Shown: positions 1 to 9,370, counted from the first letter of the stretch. The stretch: 64,000 bases of DNA from an uncultured Eubacteriales bacterium (GCA_900547295.1 URGK01000001.1:1-64000), one strand, 5' to 3'. The notes: generated by a model from the letters alone, not told the origin. Made by a program: numbers and translations.

Positions 1-527
1 ACAGCATTAGAATTGGAACTGGCATAGATATTATGAATAAGTTCTTTGATAAGTACGGTTTTACCTACTCCCGCGCCTCCAAACAATCCAACCTTACCGC
101 CCTTGGTGTATGGTGCAATAAGGTCGATTACCTTAATACCTGTTTCAAATATCTGCGCAGATGTATCCTGCTCCTCGAAGCTTGGCGCAGGTTTGTGTAT
201 GGAGCTTCTGGTTTCCGTAACAACCGGCTCCTTGCCGTCTATGGTTTCACCTATTACATTAAACAGTCTGCCCAAAACCTCAGGGCCTACAGGCACACTG
301 ATAGGACCGCCCGTATCCGATGCCTCCATACCTCTTCTTAGTCCGTCTGTAGAAGATAACGCAACGCATCTTACAATATCATCACCTATATGCTGCGCAA
401 CCTCTGCAACAATAGTCCTGTCGTCAATTTCAATATTAATCGCATTGAGCAGATCAGGCAGATGCTCCGGCTCAAATTTAATATCTATAACCGGCCCTAT
501 AATCTGATGTATTATTCCTTTGCTCAA
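1..527 (-). CDS. atpD: F1Fo ATP synthase subunit beta, N-terminal part (cut by window edge)
   Basis: Catalytic beta subunit of F1. The open frame runs from a TTG start at 527 to the window edge, giving about 175 residues. It begins LSKGIIHQIIGPVIDIKF, the usual beta-subunit opening, and reaches the P-loop GGAGVGKT that binds ATP in the alpha-beta interface. The TTG start is chosen because an AGGAGG lies 9 nt upstream and no ATG exists in this position. It is the last visible gene of the atp operon, 16 nt after atpG; epsilon (atpC) would be expected beyond the edge. Identity is certain; only the C-terminal two thirds are missing, because of the window boundary and not truncation. Confidence 0.96.
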   Translation of the reverse strand, partial: MSKGIIHQIIGPVIDIKFEPEHLPDLLNAINIEIDDRTIVAEVAQHIGDDIVRCVALSSTDGLRRGMEASDTGGPISVPVGPEVLGRLFNVIGETIDGKEPVVTETRSSIHKPAPSFEEQDTSAQIFETGIKVIDLIAPYTKGGKVGLFGGAGVGKTVLIKELIHNIYASSNSNA

Positions 528-543
528 AGTATGTTACCTCCTG

Positions 544-1407
544 TTATTTCTGTGCCTCTGCGCCGGCAACAATCTCGATTATCTCATCGGTGATTTCTGC
601 CTGTCTTGCACGATTGTAGTACTGGGACAGGCTGCCGAGCATATCAGAAGCATTATCTGTAGCGTTTTCCATAGCAAGTCTTCTTGCCGCGTGCTCGCAG
701 GTCGCAGACTCTACTACAGCCGCATATATCATCATTTCAACGTATTTAGGCACCAGATAGTTGAAAACCTCCTCAACCGACGGTTCGTATTCAACCTCCT
801 GATCATGTATGAGGATATCGGGGTCGGGCTGTATATCAAATGGAAGCAGGATAACGTTTTTGACCTCCTGCTCGATGGAATTCTTAAAGCCCGTATAAAT
901 CAGAACTATCTCGTCTATCTCCCCTCTGTCATACATATCTATGATGGGTTTTGAAATTTCTCTGGTTTCAAGGAAGGATATATCCTCAGGAGGCGCCAGA
1001 TATTCCTTGTATATCTCATAGCCTCTCTTCTCAAAATACTCCTTGCCCTTGGTGCCTATGGCCACAATTACAGGCTTCTCCCAGTCCTCGTGGAAATCCT
1101 TTTCGGCCTCTTTAATTATGTTATTGTTAAAGCCGCCGCAAAGTCCTCTGCAGCTTGTAACCACTATATAACAGGTGTTTTTGATTTCCCTGTTGCCTGC
1201 CAGATATTCAGGAGGAACTTCACTGTTATTGTTGAATATTTCTTCAATGGTATGTGTAATGAAGTTAAAATATTCAGTGGTCTTTTCAAAGGTCGCCCTG
1301 GCCTTGCGGAGCTTTGCCGCAGACACCAGCTTCATAGCATTTGTTATCTGCATTGTGCTCGACACGCTCTTGATACGCCTTTTGATGTCCTGCATATTTT
1401 CGCCCAT
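544..1407 (-). CDS. atpG: F1Fo ATP synthase subunit gamma
   Basis: Central rotor shaft of F1, 287 residues, normal family length. The N-terminal helix (MQDIKRRIKSVSSTMQIT, AMKLVSAAKL) and the C-terminal helix (MENATDNASDMLGSLSQYYNRA) are the two coiled-coil strands that turn inside the alpha3beta3 ring, and both are well preserved. The middle carries the Rossmann-like domain with SCRGLCGGFN. The first codons give MGENMQDIKRR; the second Met (MQDIK) could be the true start, but the upstream ATG has a good AGGAGGAAT in front. Lies between atpA (25 nt) and atpD (16 nt) in one operon. Confidence 0.97.
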   Translation of the reverse strand: MGENMQDIKRRIKSVSSTMQITNAMKLVSAAKLRKARATFEKTTEYFNFITHTIEEIFNNNSEVPPEYLAGNREIKNTCYIVVTSCRGLCGGFNNNIIKEAEKDFHEDWEKPVIVAIGTKGKEYFEKRGYEIYKEYLAPPEDISFLETREISKPIIDMYDRGEIDEIVLIYTGFKNSIEQEVKNVILLPFDIQPDPDILIHDQEVEYEPSVEEVFNYLVPKYVEMMIYAAVVESATCEHAARRLAMENATDNASDMLGSLSQYYNRARQAEITDEIIEIVAGAEAQK

Positions 1408-1432
1408 TAAACATTCCTCCTTTCACTACCTG

Positions 1433-2944
1433 CTATTTGTCTGTAAACAGTTTTTTGAATTCTTCTATTGCATCTTTGAGGAATTCTTCCGTTTCCTCGT
1501 CCAGCCTGCCGCTGTCCTTAATTCTTCTCTGAACCTGAGGATAGTGAGTATCCACAAATTCAGTAAACTGTTTTTCAAATTCTTTTATTCTGTCGTGCGG
1601 GATATCCTCAAGATAGTAGTTGATTGCAGCATACAAAATCATTACCTGGTTTTCAACCTCTACAGGCGAATACTGTCCCTGCTTAAGCACTTCCATCAGA
1701 ACTGCGCCGTGATCAAGTCTTGCCTTTGTCTCCTTGTCTACATCCGAGCCGAACTGCGCAAAGCTTGCAAGCTCTGTGTACTGGGCAAGCTCAAGCTTGA
1801 TTTTGCTTGCAACCTGCTTCATTGCCTTTATCTGCGCATTGCCTCCTACTCTGGATACTGAAATGCCCGCATTTACCGCAGGTCTCTGCCCTGAGAAGAA
1901 CAGCTCTGTTTCGAGGAATATCTGTCCGTCTGTAATTGAAATTACGTTTGTAGGTATATATGCCGATACGTCGCCCGCCTGCGTCTCTATAATCGGGAGC
2001 GCAGTAATGGAACCTCCGCCAAGCTCGTCTGAAAGCCTTGCGGCTCTTTCAAGAAGTCTTGAGTGAAGATAGAATACATCTCCCGGATATGCTTCTCTTC
2101 CCGGCGGTCTTCTAAGCAGCAGCGACATTGCACGATATGCCACCGCATGCTTTGATAAATCGTCATATATAATCAGGACGTCTTTGCCCTGATACATAAA
2201 ATGCTCTGCCATGGCGCAGCCTGCATACGGCGCTATATACTGCAGCGGCGCAACCTCACTTGCAGTTGCGGACACTACAATAGTGTAGTCCATGGCGCCT
2301 TTGTTCTCAAGGTTCTGAACAAGCTGTGCAACCGTTGATTTCTTCTGTCCTATGGCAACATATATACAGATTACGTCTTTGCCTTTCTGATTGATTATTG
2401 TATCTATGGCAATAGCTGTTTTGCCTGTCTGTCTGTCGCCTATGATAAGCTCTCTCTGGCCCTTGCCTATAGGTATCATCGAGTCTATGGCCTTGATACC
2501 TGTCTGCAGCGGCTGATTTACTGATTTTCTCTGCAGTACGCCGGGCGCAGGGTATTCAACAGGTCTGTGATCCTCTGCTTTAATCTCACCCTTGCCGTCT
2601 ATAGGCTGGCCCAGAGGATTTACTACTCTGCCTATTAAATCCTCTCCTACAGGTACCTCTACGACTGTGCCTGTAGGCTTGACAATATCGCCCTCTTTGA
2701 TGCCTGTGTCGGGACCCATGACTACGGCTCCGACATTGTCTTCTTCAAGGTTTAAAGCCATACCGTAGACCTCTCCCGGAAACTCCAGAAGCTCTCCCGA
2801 CATACAGTTTTCGAGTCCGTATACTCTGGCTATGCCGTCGCCCACCTGAATTACTGTTCCAAAATCAGAAACCTCAAGCGTATTTTTGTAGTTAAGTATC
2901 TGCTGTTTTATGACAGCGCTTATTTCTTCAGGACGTAAATTCAT
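1433..2944 (-). CDS. atpA: F1Fo ATP synthase subunit alpha
   Basis: Non-catalytic nucleotide-binding subunit of F1, 503 residues, standard length. The N-terminal beta-barrel is followed by the P-loop GDRQTGKTAIAIDT near residue 170, the SVAQLV-type region (KKSTVAQLVQNL), and the alpha signature PAVNAGISVSRVGGNAQ. The C-terminal helical bundle ends EFKKLFTDK. A GGAGGGAGG-type Shine-Dalgarno precedes the ATG. Sixteen nt after atpH and 25 nt before atpG. No unusual residues were noticed. Confidence 0.98.
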   Translation of the reverse strand: MNLRPEEISAVIKQQILNYKNTLEVSDFGTVIQVGDGIARVYGLENCMSGELLEFPGEVYGMALNLEEDNVGAVVMGPDTGIKEGDIVKPTGTVVEVPVGEDLIGRVVNPLGQPIDGKGEIKAEDHRPVEYPAPGVLQRKSVNQPLQTGIKAIDSMIPIGKGQRELIIGDRQTGKTAIAIDTIINQKGKDVICIYVAIGQKKSTVAQLVQNLENKGAMDYTIVVSATASEVAPLQYIAPYAGCAMAEHFMYQGKDVLIIYDDLSKHAVAYRAMSLLLRRPPGREAYPGDVFYLHSRLLERAARLSDELGGGSITALPIIETQAGDVSAYIPTNVISITDGQIFLETELFFSGQRPAVNAGISVSRVGGNAQIKAMKQVASKIKLELAQYTELASFAQFGSDVDKETKARLDHGAVLMEVLKQGQYSPVEVENQVMILYAAINYYLEDIPHDRIKEFEKQFTEFVDTHYPQVQRRIKDSGRLDEETEEFLKDAIEEFKKLFTDK

Positions 2945-2960
2945 ATTTTACCTCCCTCCT

Positions 2961-3497
2961 TTATACTCTGATTTCCGAAGCTATTTTGTTTAGCCTGTTT
3001 CTGATACTTGCATCAATTATTTTGCCGTTTACAAGTATCTTAACTCCGCCTATGAGAGATTTGTCCGTGCGGTTTTCGAGAACAACATTTCCTCCCATAA
3101 GCTTTCCTGTCTGTTTTTCAAATTCGGCGAGTCTGCCCTCGTCAAGCGGCTCCACCGAATATATTGTTCCTTTGATTATGCCTTCTCTGCTGTCGTAGAG
3201 CCTACCGTACTCCCTGATAATTCTCTCAAAATGAGTAAATCTGCCCTTGTCTATAAGTATGCACAGGAAATTTACAAGCTCCTGCGTCAGCCTGCCGGAA
3301 AACACATTGCACAAAACAGTCTTTTTTTCCTCTGCCGAAATGGCAGGACTTCTCAGCACAGCCTCAAATTCCGGCTCCGCCTTTAAAATCCCGGCAACTG
3401 CTCTGCCCTCTTCAAGTATCTGTTTTTCTTTGTTTATCTCGGCTGCCGCCTGATACAGTGCCGTACCGTAAGTCAGATCCACTGTTAATTCTGCCAT
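2961..3497 (-). CDS. atpH: F1Fo ATP synthase subunit delta
   Basis: Peripheral-stalk (stator) subunit linking the b dimer to the top of F1, 178 residues, typical size. The helical N-terminal domain contains YGTALYQAA and the C-terminal segment the family pattern LIGGVKILVNGKIIDASIRNRLNKI. Its start overlaps the end of atpF by 13 nt, implying translational coupling of the two stator subunits. Part of the eight-gene atp operon. Confidence 0.96.
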   Translation of the reverse strand: MAELTVDLTYGTALYQAAAEINKEKQILEEGRAVAGILKAEPEFEAVLRSPAISAEEKKTVLCNVFSGRLTQELVNFLCILIDKGRFTHFERIIREYGRLYDSREGIIKGTIYSVEPLDEGRLAEFEKQTGKLMGGNVVLENRTDKSLIGGVKILVNGKIIDASIRNRLNKIASEIRV

Positions 3498-3991
3498 TGT
3501 GATGTCCCTGCCTTTTCAAGTACTCTGTCTATGATTTCTTCCTGACCCTCTGCTGCAACTTCCTTTTCGAGTATCTGCTCTGCCGCCAGTATTGCAAGCT
3601 GACCGATCTGCTCTCTGACCTCTCTGAGCGCCTTTTCTTTTTCTCTTACGGCCTCTTTTTCGGCTTGGAGTTTGATTCTTGCAGCCTCAGCCTTTGCCTC
3701 CTCGACAATCATATTAGCATGATCGTCTGCCTTCAGTCTGGCATTTTTGATGATTTCTCTGCTTTCGGCCTCCGCTCTTGCAAGCTTTTTGGTATAGGCC
3801 TCATATTTCTCATCGGCCTTGCGGTTGGTGGCCTCTGCATTTGTAAAAGCATCTTCTATTGTCTGCTTTCTTTTTTCGAGTATGCCCAGAAACGGTTTGT
3901 ACAGGAACTTGCCTAAAATCAGTACAAGGATAAGAAAGTTTGCGACAGCAAATATAAGGTCTTTAAGGTTTATGCCTAATGCGTCTAACAT
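3485..3991 (-). CDS. atpF: F1Fo ATP synthase subunit b
   Basis: Membrane-anchored stator subunit, 168 residues. One N-terminal membrane helix (about residues 8-28, LIFAVANFLILVLILGKFLY) is followed by a long charged right-handed coiled-coil stalk rich in Ala, Glu and Lys, ending in the delta-binding tail. Only one b-type gene is visible, so the stator is probably a homodimer. The stop overlaps the atpH start by 13 nt. Confidence 0.96.
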   Translation of the reverse strand: MLDALGINLKDLIFAVANFLILVLILGKFLYKPFLGILEKRKQTIEDAFTNAEATNRKADEKYEAYTKKLARAEAESREIIKNARLKADDHANMIVEEAKAEAARIKLQAEKEAVREKEKALREVREQIGQLAILAAEQILEKEVAAEGQEEIIDRVLEKAGTSQWQN

Positions 3992-4018
3992 TAAAACCCC
4001 TCCTTGCTTTACTTTTTG

Positions 4019-4240
4019 TTACATCTTACCTATAAGTATGAATGCTATTACAAGACCGTAAATAGTAAGTGACTCCATGAATGCAAACGCAAGAATCATA
4101 TTGGTACGAAGCGTACTCATCATCTCCGGCTGACGCGCCATTCCCTCAAGTGCTTTACCTGCTGCGATACCCTGACCGATTCCGGGGCCTATGGCAGCTA
4201 AACCGATAGCAAGTGCTGCTGCAACTGCGATTAATTCCAT
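4019..4240 (-). CDS. atpE: F1Fo ATP synthase subunit c (rotor ring)
   Basis: Ring-forming ion carrier of Fo, 73 residues, at the short end of the family. Two hydrophobic helices flank the cytoplasmic loop ARQPE. Helix 1 has GIGQG, and helix 2 has the ion-carrying Glu in FAFMESLTIYG. The Gln in helix 1, Glu-Ser in helix 2 and a Tyr five residues after the Glu are ligands of known Na+-binding c rings; the Thr that normally follows Ser is Leu here, and the surrounding ALTIYG-like context resembles H+ rings. Ion choice is therefore open. Between atpB (85 nt) and atpF (27 nt). Confidence 0.97.
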   Translation of the reverse strand: MELIAVAAALAIGLAAIGPGIGQGIAAGKALEGMARQPEMMSTLRTNMILAFAFMESLTIYGLVIAFILIGKM

Positions 4241-4325
4241 TGTAGTTCTCCTTTCGATATATGTGCTTAGTTAAAAGCGTATTAAAAATCATTTTTATAT
4301 ATATAAACAAATTAATTGTTCATAT

Positions 4326-5003
4326 CTAATCCACCACAGGAAGCTGCTCCTCGTGCTCCGCCGCCTCGCTGATATATATTGCGGCAAGAAGTGAGAATAC
4401 AAGCGCCTGTATAAGTCCCATCAGTACCGACAGAGCCTGCATTATAATCGGAAGTCCCAGAGGAAGTATGTCAAAGAATGAGTTGATTACAGCCTCTTCT
4501 CCGTATATATTGCCGTAAAGTCGGAATGTGAGGGAGATAGGTCTTACAAACTCCTCTATAACCATAAGCGGAAATATAAAGGCCACCGGCTTGAAAAGAT
4601 GTTTGTAGAACCTGATGCCTCTGTGCTCTGCAAGCCCTATAATCTGGACTGCAAAGAACACGATTATTGCCATGCCGGCAGGGAAATTGACATTGCTTGT
4701 CGGAGCCTGAAAGCCCGGCGCCTCTCCTGCCAGCGGGATAAGTCCCGAATAGTTGCAGAACAGAATGTATATGAACAGCGTGGCTATAAGGGGGAAGTAT
4801 TTGTCACAGGCGTATTTGCCCATTATTCCCTCAAAGAAGCCGTGAAGCTTCTCGATGCCAAGTTCGACCATATTCTGAAACCCTGACGGTATCATTTCTA
4901 TTCTGCGGCCCGCTATTATTGCAAGAACACAGATTATAGCCGTAATAACCGTACTGGTTATCATCGCATCTGATATTCCTATTGCATTCAGTTTTTCTAT
5001 CAT
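4326..5003 (-). CDS. atpB: F1Fo ATP synthase subunit a
   Basis: Stator channel subunit that passes ions to the c ring, 225 residues. Hydrophobic throughout, with five to six membrane helices. The essential arginine lies in RPISLTFRLYGNIYGEE, followed by the last helices (QALVFSLLAAIYISEA). It is somewhat shorter than proteobacterial a subunits (about 270) but normal for clostridia. The stop lies 85 nt before the atpE start and the start is 7 nt after the upstream atpI-like gene. Confidence 0.96.
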   Translation of the reverse strand: MIEKLNAIGISDAMITSTVITAIICVLAIIAGRRIEMIPSGFQNMVELGIEKLHGFFEGIMGKYACDKYFPLIATLFIYILFCNYSGLIPLAGEAPGFQAPTSNVNFPAGMAIIVFFAVQIIGLAEHRGIRFYKHLFKPVAFIFPLMVIEEFVRPISLTFRLYGNIYGEEAVINSFFDILPLGLPIIMQALSVLMGLIQALVFSLLAAIYISEAAEHEEQLPVVD

Positions 5004-5010
5004 ATTGTCA

Positions 5011-5319
5011 TCACTCCTCCCGGACGTGTGCCGTTATTTTTTTCATCGGGGCAAGCTTGCCTGCAAGAGAAAGTCCCACGGCAGCTCCCAGCAGCGCCGT
5101 TGCAAAATCAAAAGGCAGATGCTTTCTCAGTATAAACACCACCGCCAGCACTGCCACATTGACAACATTGCTGATTATCATTTTAGTGTACACAGATGAC
5201 GGCTTGATACCCCTGTCCTCCGGTGCATTTAAAGTCCTGTGCCACAGCGCAAAATATTTGATTATCCCTGCAAGCCCGCCAAAAGCAAGACCTGCCAGCA
5301 CTCCCCATATGTAGTCCAA
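5011..5319 (-). CDS. AtpI-like small membrane protein at head of atp operon
   Basis: 102 residues starting at a TTG with GGAG seven nt upstream; no better ATG is present. Hydrophobic stretches at about residues 5-25, 45-65 and 72-90 suggest three to four membrane helices. Sequence similarity is not diagnostic; position as first gene of the atp operon, 7 nt before atpB, is what suggests an AtpI (ATP synthase subunit I) role in c-ring assembly or Mg/ion supply. Treat the name as positional inference. Confidence 0.65.
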   Translation of the reverse strand: MDYIWGVLAGLAFGGLAGIIKYFALWHRTLNAPEDRGIKPSSVYTKMIISNVVNVAVLAVVFILRKHLPFDFATALLGAAVGLSLAGKLAPMKKITAHVREE

Positions 5320-5453
5320 AATGTTTCTCCTAAAAAATATTGATATTGCATAAGCTTAAGGAAACTTAACAATATCAGCTGATTTAATCATATATTTTAA
5401 CAACAGTTATTCTCTTTTACCTATTATGTTATTCCCTTAAGATGCTGTATTTA

Positions 5454-5482
5454 ATTATACTCTTATACCGAAAAAAAGTAAA
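5454..5482 (-). promoter_or_regulatory. Sigma-A promoter of the atp operon
   Basis: Reading the minus strand, TTTACT (-35, 5482-5477) and TATAAT (-10, 5459-5454) are separated by exactly 17 bp. The start of the first gene is about 135 nt downstream, so a leader of over 100 nt is expected. No other good promoter was seen in this 385-bp divergent gap. Confidence 0.7.
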
Positions 5483-5639
5483 GTATCCTCAATATTTTTA
5501 TCTTTACAAAAAAGCGCAAATGTCGCAAAATAATGATTATGCCGTCTTTTTTTAGTGCTGTTTTGCACCTTAATTTAACTTGTTTGCTATAACCGCTATT
5601 TTGAGCATATATTACTGTATGTTTGTTTTATGAAAATTC

Positions 5640-5668
5640 TTGTAATTATTGATGCTCTATCTTACAAT
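5640..5668 (+). promoter_or_regulatory. Promoter of the ABC/FtsX transporter operon
   Basis: TTGTAA (5640-5645) and TACAAT (5663-5668) with 17-bp spacing, 36 nt before the ATG at 5705. It is divergent from the atp promoter. An overlapping TATAAT at 5670 is a weaker alternative. Confidence 0.6.
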
Positions 5669-5704
5669 ATATAATATATATGAAAAAACAGCCAGAGGTG
5701 CATT

Positions 5705-6406
5705 ATGAGCTATGTAAAATTTGAAGATGTCAAAAAGGTCTATCATATGGGCGAGGTTTCAATAGAAGCCCTGCGCGATGCGACCTTTGAAATAGAAAAA
5801 GGTGAAATCTGCGTTATAACCGGAGCTTCGGGCGCAGGCAAAACGACTCTGCTCAATATACTCGGAGGTATGGATACTCTGACAGAGGGCAGGGTGTTTC
5901 TTGATGGCAGAGAAATCTCCGCGCTTTCTGAGCGGGATTTAACCTCCTACAGGCGCTATGACATAGGATTTGTCTTTCAGTTCTACAACCTTGTACAGAA
6001 CCTGACGGCCCTCGAAAACGTATCCCTTGCAGCTCAGATCTGCAAGGAGCCTTTAGACAGCGCTCAGGTTCTAAAGCAGGTAGGTCTCGAAAACCGTATG
6101 GATAACTTCCCGGCCCAGCTTTCGGGCGGTGAGCAGCAGAGAGTTGCGATAGCAAGAGCTCTTGCCAAAAATCCAAAGCTGCTTCTTTGTGATGAGCCTA
6201 CGGGAGCTCTCGACTACAACACAGGCAAGGCAATACTAAGGCTGCTTCAGAACACCAGTAGACAAACCGGTATGACCGTGGTTATCATTACTCACAATCT
6301 GGCTTTAACTCCTATGGCAGACAGAGTTATCCGTGTCAAAAACGGCACCGTTTATTCCGTTGAAAAAAACGAAAACCCTGTTTCTGTAGACTTGATAGAA
6401 TGGTAA
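5705..6406 (+). CDS. ABC transporter ATPase, MacB/LolD type
   Basis: Cytoplasmic motor subunit, 233 residues. It has Walker A GASGAGKTT (about residues 38-46), Q-loop FVFQFYNL, the signature LSGGEQQRVAIARAL, and Walker B LLLCDEPTGALD, followed by the H-loop ITHN. The LSGGEQQR and EPTGALD forms are typical of ATPases that partner FtsX/MacB-type permeases, matching the gene 4 nt downstream. Ribosome site AGAGGTG precedes the ATG. Confidence 0.93.
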   Translation: MSYVKFEDVKKVYHMGEVSIEALRDATFEIEKGEICVITGASGAGKTTLLNILGGMDTLTEGRVFLDGREISALSERDLTSYRRYDIGFVFQFYNLVQNLTALENVSLAAQICKEPLDSAQVLKQVGLENRMDNFPAQLSGGEQQRVAIARALAKNPKLLLCDEPTGALDYNTGKAILRLLQNTSRQTGMTVVIITHNLALTPMADRVIRVKNGTVYSVEKNENPVSVDLIEW

Positions 6407-6410
6407 AACA

Positions 6411-9359
6411 ATGCTTACAAAAATAACTTTAAGAGAAATAAAAAACAGTCTGGGCAGATATCTTGCCATTCTCATAATCGTCGCGCTGGGCGTAGGTCTT
6501 TTTGCAGGTCTCAAGGTCACAAGAGATGCCATGGTTGATACTCTTGATGAGTATCTGGCCGAAAGAAATCTTTACGACTTCCAGCTCATATCCACTCTGG
6601 GATATGAAGCGGCAGACGTTGAGCATATATCGTCTTTAGACAATGTCAGCGCCGCCGAGGGCAGCATTTCCTACGATGTGCTCTGCAATGCAGGAGAAAT
6701 GGATCAGGTTCTCAAGGCCTATTCTATTACCGAATCTGTAAACAAAGTCAAGCTCCTTGAGGGCAGAATGCCGGAAGCCTCTGATGAATGTGTTGCAGAC
6801 GGCAGGGTATACAGCAAAGAGGATATAGGCAAAGCAATTGAGCTTTCGGCTGATAATTCCAAGGATACACTGGACGCTTTTGCTCATCGCAAATACACGA
6901 TAACAGGTCTTGTGTACTCACCGCTTTATCTCAATTACGAGAGAGGCTCCACTTCTCTTGGCAACGGCATAATCGAAGCCTACTTCTATATTCTTCCCGA
7001 GGGTTTTGACTCGGATATATACACTGAAATATATCTTACTCTTGACAAAAACGAGCATATATATTCAGATGAATACGAAAACAGAATAACAAAAGCGGAG
7101 GCTGCAGTTACCACTGCGGCAGAAGCTGCCTCACAGAGAAGATATGATGAAATAAAAAAAGAGGCCGACGATAAAATAAAGGACGCGCAGGAAAAATATG
7201 ATGACGGCTACAGCAGCTATCTCAAGGAAAAAAGCGATGCGTATTCAAAGCTTGATACCTCGTATGACAAGCTTACTTCCGGGCAGAGCAAAATAGACTC
7301 CTCGGAAAAGAAGCTTAACAAAACAATCAGCGAATTAAACAGTTCAAAAAAACAGCTCGACGCAGGAATTGCCCAGATAGACCAGAAGCTGTCGCAGCTT
7401 GAGGCCGGCAAAGAATATATGTCAGACGAGGAATATCAGGCATCGAAGCAGCAGCTTGACAATAAGAAATCAGAGCTTACGGCTTCTTTGGCAAAAGTAA
7501 ATTCAGGACTTAAACAGGCCAAATCCGGCAAGGCAAAGCTGGAAAAGGAAAAGCAGACTCTTGCAGACGGCTGGAGTGAATACCGAAAGGGCAAAAGCGA
7601 AGCTGACTCCTCATTTGCAGACGCAGAAAAAAAGCTTGAGGATGCAAAGGCCAAAATAGATGACGGCAAAAAAGATATAGCGGATATAAAGGAGCCTGAA
7701 ACCTTTGTATTTACAAGAGATATAAATACAGGCTATGTTGGCTTTGAAAACGATGCAAATATCGTCAATGAAGTCGCAAAGGTTTTCCCTGTGTTCTTCT
7801 TCCTTGTAGCTGCGCTGGTATGTATCACCACAATGACAAGAATGGTTAACGAGCAGCGTACACAGATAGGAGTCCTCAAGGCTCTCGGCTACAGCAGCCG
7901 CTCCGTTATTTCCGGCTATCTGTTTTATTCGGGCAGCGCCGGTTTTCTCGGCACTTTAATCGGATATTTCAGCTGCTGCATCATATTCCCGGCTATAATA
8001 TGGCGGGCCTACGGCATTATGTATGACTTCGGCTGCGACCTGTCCTACAGCTTCAATATTCCACTCCTGCTTTACTCTCTTGCAGGAGCGCTGATATGCT
8101 CTATGGGAGCCTGTCTTGCGGCAGGAATGAAGGATTTCAAAACAGCCCCGTCACAGCTTATGAGGCCTAAGGCGCCGTCTGCGGGCAAGAGGATACTTCT
8201 TGAAAGAATCACTCCGCTGTGGAGCAGAGTAAGCTTTTTATACAAGGTAACACTTCGAAATCTGTTCAGATACAAGAAGCGTTTCTTTATGATGATACTG
8301 GGGATAAGCGGCTGTACCGCGCTTCTTATCGCAGGCTTTGGAATAAATGATACGGTTAAAAACATTGTAGGCTTTCAATACAACGAAATTATAAAATACG
8401 ATTACAGCGTGCATTTTGACAGCGCAATGAACAGTAAGGAGCAGCAGGCCTTTAAAGCTGAAACGGCTTCCTATGTTTCCGACCTTATATTTGCTCACGA
8501 GGAAGAGGTTTTCTTTACTTCGGGAGAAGATGAAACAGCCCTTACCCTCATTGCCTGCAAAGATGACAATTTCAGAGACTTCATTGACCTGCACGACAGC
8601 AGCGCCATTGAATTTCCTCAGACAGGAAACGCCGTTATCTGTATGAAGCTGGCTGACAGTTACGATATAACCGAGGGTGATAAAATAAGGCTGGCAGATG
8701 ACAGCGGAAATGAAATCGAAGTGACAGTATCGGGCATGTGCAAGAACTACGTTAACAACTATGTATATATTTCCGAGGAAACATATCGGGAGGGCTTTGG
8801 AACAGCGCCGGAATATGCCGCTGCCTATGCGGTTTCTTCAGACAGTTCCGAGGACGGCATATATAAATCCGCCGCCGCGGTTTCAGATAATGACAATGTG
8901 CTAGGCACCTCGATATGTCTTGATATGGAAAACAGAATATGCAATATGATGGACAGCCTGAACGCAGTTATAATCCTGATAGTTGCAGCAGCCGGCGCTT
9001 TGGCATTTATCGTGCTTTACAACCTTACCAATATAAATATAACCGAGAGAGTCAGAGAAATAGCCACAATCAAAGTTCTGGGATTTTATCCGAAAGAAAC
9101 ATCTGCATATGTGTTCAGAGAGAATTTCATCCTGACAGGCATCAGCGCAGCAGTCGGGCTTCTTCTCGGCAAGGTGCTGCTGGAATTTATAATCGGACAG
9201 ATAAATGTATCTATGATTACCTTTGATGCAAGGATAACGCCTCTAAGCTACATATTGTCGGTAATTCTGACGTTTGCATTTGCCGTAATAGTAAATATTG
9301 TCATGTACTACAGATTAAAAAAGATAGATATGATAGAATCACTTAAATCAGTGGAATAA
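6411..9359 (+). CDS. FtsX/MacB-type ABC permease with long coiled-coil extracellular insert
   Basis: 982 residues forming a duplicated FtsX-type permease. TM1 is at about residues 18-38. A large extracellular portion follows, of which about 225-440 is strongly charged heptad-rich coiled coil (many K/E/D/S/Q). Membrane helices 2-4 lie around 460-600. The second half begins near 635 with another helix, an extracellular domain, and three closing helices at about 845-970. The family (type VII, mechanotransmission ABC systems) handles lipids, peptides or envelope signalling without moving substrate through the membrane. The coiled coil may span the wall. Start overlaps nothing; 4 nt after the ATPase. 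Substrate unknown. Confidence 0.85.
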   Translation: MLTKITLREIKNSLGRYLAILIIVALGVGLFAGLKVTRDAMVDTLDEYLAERNLYDFQLISTLGYEAADVEHISSLDNVSAAEGSISYDVLCNAGEMDQVLKAYSITESVNKVKLLEGRMPEASDECVADGRVYSKEDIGKAIELSADNSKDTLDAFAHRKYTITGLVYSPLYLNYERGSTSLGNGIIEAYFYILPEGFDSDIYTEIYLTLDKNEHIYSDEYENRITKAEAAVTTAAEAASQRRYDEIKKEADDKIKDAQEKYDDGYSSYLKEKSDAYSKLDTSYDKLTSGQSKIDSSEKKLNKTISELNSSKKQLDAGIAQIDQKLSQLEAGKEYMSDEEYQASKQQLDNKKSELTASLAKVNSGLKQAKSGKAKLEKEKQTLADGWSEYRKGKSEADSSFADAEKKLEDAKAKIDDGKKDIADIKEPETFVFTRDINTGYVGFENDANIVNEVAKVFPVFFFLVAALVCITTMTRMVNEQRTQIGVLKALGYSSRSVISGYLFYSGSAGFLGTLIGYFSCCIIFPAIIWRAYGIMYDFGCDLSYSFNIPLLLYSLAGALICSMGACLAAGMKDFKTAPSQLMRPKAPSAGKRILLERITPLWSRVSFLYKVTLRNLFRYKKRFFMMILGISGCTALLIAGFGINDTVKNIVGFQYNEIIKYDYSVHFDSAMNSKEQQAFKAETASYVSDLIFAHEEEVFFTSGEDETALTLIACKDDNFRDFIDLHDSSAIEFPQTGNAVICMKLADSYDITEGDKIRLADDSGNEIEVTVSGMCKNYVNNYVYISEETYREGFGTAPEYAAAYAVSSDSSEDGIYKSAAAVSDNDNVLGTSICLDMENRICNMMDSLNAVIILIVAAAGALAFIVLYNLTNINITERVREIATIKVLGFYPKETSAYVFRENFILTGISAAVGLLLGKVLLEFIIGQINVSMITFDARITPLSYILSVILTFAFAVIVNIVMYYRLKKIDMIESLKSVE

Positions 9360-9370
9360 CAGGATTAGTG

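Noticed and set aside
46..507. Plus-strand open frame over atpD
   Set aside because: Antisense shadow of atpD; the minus frame has the P-loop and a ribosome site.
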